DNA of 64,000 bases, from the NCBI GenBank assembly GCA_041394705.1, contig JAWKHS010000012.1:1-64000 (forward strand), in the 5' to 3' direction. The position numbers were made by a program, and so were the translations under genes. Below, one piece after another: positions 59,038 through 64,000 of the stretch. The notes under the pieces are model-generated. The model searched no databases, was not told the origin of the DNA, and was given only the letters and a program-made list of their open reading frames with translations. The DNA comes from Vicinamibacterales bacterium. Its GTDB lineage: Bacteria; Acidobacteriota; Vicinamibacteria; Vicinamibacterales; UBA2999. Every line of letters starts with the position of its first letter. Positions within the stretch are counted from its first letter, which is position 1.

Positions 59038-62000
59038 ATGCGAACCTGCACGCCGGCACGGCCCGCGTCAACGGCTCTCCCGCTCGCGCTCGCCCTGGCG
59101 CTCGTGCTTGCGCCGGCCGGCGCCGGCCCGGCCGCGGCCCAGTCGCAGTTCGTGCCCTACTACGGGAAGAACGCGATCCGGTACGACCATTTCAAGTGGT
59201 ACACGTACCAGACGGATCACTTCGAGATCTACTACTACCCGGAGATCGAGCCGCACCTGGAGCGGATGGCCGGCTACGCGGAGAGCGCCTACCAGCACAT
59301 CAGCGGCGAACTGAAGCACGACCTGGCGTCGAAGGTCCCCCTCATCCTCTTCCAGACGAGCGCGGAGTTCTACCAGCAGAACGTCATCCCCGGGGCCGCC
59401 CAGGAAGGCGTCGGCGCCTTCGCCGAGCCGAGCCGCTATCGCATCCTGATGCCGATGGACGAGCCCCCGGACCTGCTCTACGGGCTGATCGTCCACGAAC
59501 TCACCCACATCTTCCAGTTCGACATCATCCCGACGTCGCTCATCCGCAACACCACTCCGCTGTGGGTGAACGAGGGGATGTCCGACTACATGCGGGGCAC
59601 GTGGCGGCCGCTGGACATCATGATGGTGCGCGACTACGCCATCGCCGACATCGTGCCCAAGATGAGCAACCTCCAGGGCTACGGCGACCTCGGCAGCCCG
59701 CGCGGCATCTACAACCTCGGACACGCCGCCTTCGAGTTCATGGAAGCGCGCTGGGGCAAGGAGGGCGTCCGGCAGTACGTGTTCGCGCTGCGCAAGAGCA
59801 TCATCGGCGGCGGCGACGACGCCTACCAGGAAGCCTTCCAGATGTCCGCGGAGGAATGGGACCGCGAGTTCGACCGCTACCTGAAAGAGCGCTTCAAGCC
59901 CTTCCGCGACAAGGAACGCCCGGCGGACTACGGGCGCGACCTCGCGCCGAATCCGGAGCGCTCGCGGTTCACGCAGGCCTTCTCGATCGAGCCGTCGCCG
60001 TCGGGGGACCTCCTGGCCGCCATGACGATCAACCCGAACGACCGCGAGATCGACGTGATCCTGCTCTCGACACGCGACGGGCAGGTCATCCGGAACCTCA
60101 CGCCCGGGTTCGACCAGAGCCACGGGTTCGAGTACATCGTGCAGCCGGGCGGCCGCAGCAACTCGGTGCCCTGGATGTCGTGGTCGCCGTCGGGCGACCG
60201 CATCGCCTACTTCGTACGCACCGAAAAAGACCGGTCGCTCATCGTCCAGGACGTGGTCTCCCGGCGGATCGTGGAACGCGTGGCCCTCACCGACCTCGAC
60301 GCCCCCGAGTCGCCGGACTTCTCGCCCGACGGCAGGCTCGTGGCGTTCTCGGCGATGAAGGGCGGCACCACCGACATCTTCACGCTGGACCTCGAGACCA
60401 AGGCGGTCACCAACATCACGAAGGACTCGTTCGCCGACTACGGCCCCTGCTGGGCGCCTGACGGCAAGAGCCTCATCGTCTCCACCCGCGTCAGCGGCAA
60501 CGAGAAGCTGTTCCAGGTCGAGGCCGCCACCGGCAAGCGGACGCAGCTCACCTTCGGGACGCACGACGACAACGGCGCCCAGTTCCTGGACGACGACACG
60601 CTGGTGTTCGCCTCCACGGCGGTCGACCCCAACGAGACGATCGATCCCGAGGCCGCGAAGAACGGGATGATCTACAACATCTGGACGCTGGGCCTGAAGA
60701 CGGGCGACCTCGCGCGGTATACCGACGCGGTGGGCGGCAACCTGTCTCCCGTGGTGCTGAACCGCGGCGGAGACGGCCAGCGGGTCGCGTTCGTCAGCTA
60801 CTACAAGGGCGACTACAGCGTCCACACGATCGAGCCTCGCGATCCCAGCATCAAGGCCACGACCGAGGACTTCGGCTCGCCGGGGCCGATCGTCGACTTC
60901 CAGGCGCCGCTGACCCACACGCTGGTGCAGGACAACCAGAAGAAGAAGGGCAAGTTCGAGAAGCTGTACCTCGAGGGCCGGCCGCCCGTGAACGTCGGCC
61001 TGACCAGCGGCGGCGACTTCCTGGGCGGCACCGCGGTGGCCTTCAGCGACGTCCTCGGCGACCAGCAGTTCACGCTCTACGCGACGTCGGTCTCGCAGTT
61101 CCGGTCCTTCTCCGGCTCCTACATCAACCTGGAGCGCCGCTTCCAGTGGGCGGTCCAGGGCTTCTCACAGACGCAGTTCTTCTACGGACAGAACCAGGGC
61201 ATCTTCTACGATCCCGCCTTCTCGGGCTTCATCGATCGCGACCTCGCCGTCGCCACGACGACCATCCGGGGCGCCACCGCCTTCGGCATCTGGCCATTCA
61301 ACCGCTACCGCCGCATCGAGCTCTCGGGCGGCGTCTACCACTCGGGGCAGCGCTTCGAGAACCTGGCCCTCGAGCAGGAGTCGCAGTTCTACCAGGAACA
61401 GCAGTTCGGACGGAGCCTCTTCAACAACGGCATGCTCGTGCCCTTCGGCCTGGCGTTCGTCCAGGAGACGACGGTCTTCCGTGAGTTCGGCCCCCTGGCC
61501 GGCAACACCGTGCGACTGTCGTACGAGATCGCGCCGAAGATGGGGAGCACCCTGTCGCGCCAGACCGTCGACCTCGACGCCAGGAAGTACCTGAGGCTCG
61601 GCGGCACCGGCCTCCTCGCGCTTCGCGCGCGCGGCTTCAAGAGCTGGGGCGACAACCCCGGCTACTACTACTTCGGGGGCAACTCGGAACTGCGCGGCTA
61701 CGACTACCTGGAGTTCCTCGGCCAGAACGCGTTCCACATGAACGCCGAGTTGCGCATCCCGCTCATCCACGCCATGGCGACGCCCATCGGCATCCTGGGA
61801 GGCGTGCGCGGCACGGTCTTCGCGAACGTCGGCGGCGCCTATTTCGACCAGACCGACTTCAAGGCCTACTCGCGCGAGACGACCATCGAGCGGCCCATCA
61901 TCGGCTACACGCAGCCCACGCTCACCGCGCCCTCGCAGCCCATCTACGACGACGCGAACCCGATCCTCGTGTCGGGATTCCGCCTGGTGGACGCGCGCGC

Positions 62001-62172
62001 CAGCTACGGCATCGGGCTGCAGACCTTCGCGCTCGGCTTCCCCATCCACTTCGACTGGAGCTGGCGGACGCTGTTCAACCGCAACTGGGAGGACGTGGTG
62101 TTCTCGACCTCCGGCGGCAGCTCGGCGTTCCGCAAGCCGCGCTTCCAGGTGTGGATCGGCTACGACTTCTGA
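59038..62172 (+). CDS. outer membrane chimera: peptidase-MA-like, TolB propeller and BamA-type barrel
   Basis: This 1044-aa protein has a signal peptide (to about residue 35, AAAQSQF), then a gluzincin-like (peptidase MA) domain with IVHELTHIFQFD (HEXXH about 153) and WVNEGMSDYM (third ligand Glu, about 178), then TolB-type WD40/PD40 blades (about 320-610; SPDFSPDGRLVAFSAMKGG, CWAPDGKSLIVSTR), and a C-terminal BamA/D15-like beta barrel (about 680-1044) ending WIGYDF with an aromatic C-terminus, the usual BAM signal. No POTRA domain is seen. GAGGAG before the ATG fixes the start. It probably works at the cell surface or periplasmic face; substrate unknown. Confidence 0.9.
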   Translation: MRTCTPARPASTALPLALALALVLAPAGAGPAAAQSQFVPYYGKNAIRYDHFKWYTYQTDHFEIYYYPEIEPHLERMAGYAESAYQHISGELKHDLASKVPLILFQTSAEFYQQNVIPGAAQEGVGAFAEPSRYRILMPMDEPPDLLYGLIVHELTHIFQFDIIPTSLIRNTTPLWVNEGMSDYMRGTWRPLDIMMVRDYAIADIVPKMSNLQGYGDLGSPRGIYNLGHAAFEFMEARWGKEGVRQYVFALRKSIIGGGDDAYQEAFQMSAEEWDREFDRYLKERFKPFRDKERPADYGRDLAPNPERSRFTQAFSIEPSPSGDLLAAMTINPNDREIDVILLSTRDGQVIRNLTPGFDQSHGFEYIVQPGGRSNSVPWMSWSPSGDRIAYFVRTEKDRSLIVQDVVSRRIVERVALTDLDAPESPDFSPDGRLVAFSAMKGGTTDIFTLDLETKAVTNITKDSFADYGPCWAPDGKSLIVSTRVSGNEKLFQVEAATGKRTQLTFGTHDDNGAQFLDDDTLVFASTAVDPNETIDPEAAKNGMIYNIWTLGLKTGDLARYTDAVGGNLSPVVLNRGGDGQRVAFVSYYKGDYSVHTIEPRDPSIKATTEDFGSPGPIVDFQAPLTHTLVQDNQKKKGKFEKLYLEGRPPVNVGLTSGGDFLGGTAVAFSDVLGDQQFTLYATSVSQFRSFSGSYINLERRFQWAVQGFSQTQFFYGQNQGIFYDPAFSGFIDRDLAVATTTIRGATAFGIWPFNRYRRIELSGGVYHSGQRFENLALEQESQFYQEQQFGRSLFNNGMLVPFGLAFVQETTVFREFGPLAGNTVRLSYEIAPKMGSTLSRQTVDLDARKYLRLGGTGLLALRARGFKSWGDNPGYYYFGGNSELRGYDYLEFLGQNAFHMNAELRIPLIHAMATPIGILGGVRGTVFANVGGAYFDQTDFKAYSRETTIERPIIGYTQPTLTAPSQPIYDDANPILVSGFRLVDARASYGIGLQTFALGFPIHFDWSWRTLFNRNWEDVVFSTSGGSSAFRKPRFQVWIGYDF

Positions 62173-62223
62173 TCCTTGCGGCGGCCGGACTCGGCGAGAC
62201 GCCGGTCCCGGCCGCGCCTGACG

Positions 62224-62703
62224 ATGCCCGCGAAGCGTTGGACTGAATCGGCGGCCGAGACCGTGCAGGTCGTGCTGCCGAACGACTCGAACCCGCTCGG
62301 GTTCATCCTGGGCGGCGCGGTGATGCACCTCATCGACATCACCGGGGCCATCGCGTGCCATCGCCACACCAACAGCCTCGCCCTCACCGCGGGCGTCGAC
62401 GGGCTGGAGTTCCTGCATCCCATCCGCGTCGGCGACATGATCATCCTGAAGTCCCGGGTCACCGGCACCTTCACGACGTCGCTCGAGGTGGAAGTGGAGG
62501 TCTTCAGCGAGGCCATCACGACCGGCGCACGCACGCTCACCAGCCGGGCGTATCTCACCTTCGTGGCCATCGATCGCGAGGGCCGGCCCCAGCGCGTGCC
62601 GCCGCTGCTGCTCGAGACCGACGACGATCGGGCCCGCGCCGACGCCGCCCAGGAGCGCCGGTCGGCGCGCCTGGCCCGCCGTCGCGGGCGCGCCGGCGCC
62701 TGA
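62224..62703 (+). CDS. acyl-CoA thioesterase (hotdog fold)
   Basis: This 159-aa protein fits the YciA/BFIT-type hotdog thioesterases: VLPNDSNPLGFILGGAVMHLID (about 17-38) with the catalytic Asn/Asp area, then LEFLHPIRVGDMIILKSRVT (about 63) and TSRAYLTFVAID. It cleaves acyl-CoA to free acid and CoA in the cytoplasm. The C-terminus has a basic Arg/Ala tail. It lies 51 nt after the outer membrane protein gene on the same strand. Confidence 0.92.
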   Translation: MPAKRWTESAAETVQVVLPNDSNPLGFILGGAVMHLIDITGAIACHRHTNSLALTAGVDGLEFLHPIRVGDMIILKSRVTGTFTTSLEVEVEVFSEAITTGARTLTSRAYLTFVAIDREGRPQRVPPLLLETDDDRARADAAQERRSARLARRRGRAGA

Positions 62704-62715
62704 CGCCGGACGGGC

Positions 62716-64000
62716 TCAGTTGCCCCGGGCGGCGCGCGACAGCCGCAGCTCGCTCCGCGCGAGGTCCACGGTGGCCCGGTAGGGGCTCAGGAACTTGTGG
62801 CCGACGATGCCCCCGAGCTGGAATCCGAGCAGCACGCTCGGCGCCCGGAGGTTCAGCACCACCACCGAGAAGTTGCGGTACTCGATGTCCCGGAACTGGA
62901 GGTTCAGCCCCTGCATCAGGAAGGCGTCACGGTCCCACCCCGACGTGCCGTACACCTTCAGGGCGATCCGCCGGCCCGTGGGCTCGCCGGGACGAATGGC
63001 GTCGGCCGTGGCCTTGCTGATCGAGATCACCTCGCCGCCGGTGTCGACGACGAAGTATGCGGGACGCTCGGCGTTGATCATGCCCCGCACCATCGCGAGC
63101 CGGTGCATGCGCAGCGGCAGCCGGATCTCGGACTCGTCGTCGGGCAGGTGCTCCCCGATGGTCAGCTTCTTGGTGCCGTAGTCGATGGCCATCGACAGCC
63201 CGAACGCCATCGGCGAGAAGCTCTCCATCTCCCGCTTCGGGATGCCCTTGAGCGCCGGGTTCTTGATGAGCACCGGCACGTTCCTCACCTTGAGGGTGCC
63301 CAGTTCGAACGTGTCGGCGCGGGCCAGCTGCAACCCGCGCAGGCCCACTTCGCCGACGCCGGCGCTGAGCGTGTAGGTGATGGGCGTGACGCCCGAGGCC
63401 TGGGCAATCTGGCGCGACACCGTGGTGTTCTCGGAGCCGGTGTCGAGCACGAAGTCGGTCCACCGGCCGCCGTTGACGCGCGCCTTCACGATCACCTTGT
63501 CCTGCACGAGCTTGAACGGGACGGTGTGCAGGCGCCCGCGGGAGCCCTCGTCGAGTTCGTTGGCTTCGCGGTTGCGGAAGGCCTGCAGGAAGCGGATCTG
63601 CGCCTTGGACCACAGCGCCTTGTCGCTCCGGTCCTTGTTCGGCAGGAGGTTGACGTAGTTCGTGTAGGCGGCGGCGGCCTCCTCGTAGCGGTGGAGCCGC
63701 TCGAGGATCGCGCCGGTCGTGTGATGAATCTCGCCGTCGCGTGGCGCCGTCCTCAGCGCCGCCTGGGCCTCGTCGAGCGCCTCGGTCAGCCGCGACTTGG
63801 ACGCGAGCGCCTTGGCCAGGCCGTGGCGGCCGCGCGACAGTTCCGGCTCGATCGCCAGGGAGTCTCGGAACTCGCGTTCCGCCTCGTCGAAGAGGCCGGC
63901 CGACCACAACGCGTCGGCGTGAACGGCGATGGCTTCCGGGTTGCGCGGCGAGTCCTCCCTCAGCGAGGACGCCTCGCGCTGGGCCTCTTCGAACTCGCCC
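62716..64000 (-). CDS. TPR protein with tandem retropepsin-like aspartyl protease domains (5' end outside window)
   Basis: The visible part has TPR-like repeats (EEAQREASSLREDSPRNPEAI upstream of 63909 is in frame, then AGLFDEAEREFRDSLAIEPE and YEEAAAAYTNYVNLLP) followed by two retropepsin-type halves: VLDTGSENTTVS and FVVDTGGEVISI, each with the active-site D-T-G. Tandem DTG halves could form one active site. A TTG at 63909 is not the true start because the TPR frame continues without a stop to the window edge. It may be a periplasmic processing protease, but the N-terminal signal cannot be seen. Confidence 0.85.
   Translation of the reverse strand, partial: GEFEEAQREASSLREDSPRNPEAIAVHADALWSAGLFDEAEREFRDSLAIEPELSRGRHGLAKALASKSRLTEALDEAQAALRTAPRDGEIHHTTGAILERLHRYEEAAAAYTNYVNLLPNKDRSDKALWSKAQIRFLQAFRNREANELDEGSRGRLHTVPFKLVQDKVIVKARVNGGRWTDFVLDTGSENTTVSRQIAQASGVTPITYTLSAGVGEVGLRGLQLARADTFELGTLKVRNVPVLIKNPALKGIPKREMESFSPMAFGLSMAIDYGTKKLTIGEHLPDDESEIRLPLRMHRLAMVRGMINAERPAYFVVDTGGEVISISKATADAIRPGEPTGRRIALKVYGTSGWDRDAFLMQGLNLQFRDIEYRNFSVVVLNLRAPSVLLGFQLGGIVGHKFLSPYRATVDLARSELRLSRAARGN

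Overview
The window is a continuous high-GC (roughly 70% by eye) bacterial chromosome segment with 65 protein genes that I can support, one tRNA-Leu(CAA), and no phage, IS element, CRISPR array or rRNA. The gene set (secreted amidohydrolases, MacB-like ABC permeases, DUF4097 protein behind an ECF sigma/anti-sigma pair, TolB/BamA chimera, bacilliredoxin-like YtxJ protein, TPM/LemA, RRM proteins) resembles soil Acidobacteria of the Vicinamibacteria type. That assignment is inference from gene content; no 16S or ribosomal gene is present to prove it.

Layout. 1-5000: a secreted methyltransferase, a membrane-anchored MutS-like ATPase, a HerA/DUF87-type ATPase and tRNA-Leu. 5000-11130: an unknown secreted protein facing a three-gene overlapping operon (degenerate receiver/GGDEF protein, membrane HEAT-repeat protein, processive family 2 glycosyltransferase). 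11120-14570: YgjP-type metalloprotease coupled to a PagL-like protein; YtxJ facing a coupled VOC and rhodanese-methyltransferase fusion. 14570-19000: an RRM protein, a 73-aa protein before ispG, and a D-aminoacylase. 18965-24080: two MacB-like permeases coupled to NDH-2, with a divergent adaptor but no ATPase. 24100-32720: a molybdopterin oxidoreductase, a KGG stress protein, YggX, a POT peptide transporter, a LigD-type phosphoesterase, YvcK/CofD-like protein, and TPM and LemA proteins. 32780-38000: ECF sigma, anti-sigma, DUF4097 protein, GNAT, DinB, membrane protein. 38000-46800: Tat-exported class V aminotransferase, Tat-type HD protein, M20 peptidase, amidase, hydrolase. 46800-52000: DUF72, second RRM protein, CusF-SCO1 lipoprotein, transglutaminase-like protein, EEP phosphatase, SPFH protein plus an Arc-type regulator. 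52000-56600: a complete adaptor/ATPase/two-permease ABC efflux operon. 56500-58800: ECF sigma, anti-sigma, TlpA thioredoxin. 59000-64000: a peptidase-MA/TolB/BamA chimera, a thioesterase and a TPR/aspartyl-protease protein cut by the window end.

Genes are compact, with many 4-bp ATGA/GTGA overlaps, so translational coupling is common. A striking regulatory theme is a TANNNT -10 box lying only 5-8 nt before the start codon of many monocistronic or first genes, which predicts leaderless mRNAs; genes with a strong Shine-Dalgarno box are a separate class. The least explained pieces are the degenerate-signalling/HEAT/glycosyltransferase operon, the SPFH-Arc operon with an inverted repeat around its -10, the ATPase-less permease pair, and several small leaderless genes of unknown function.
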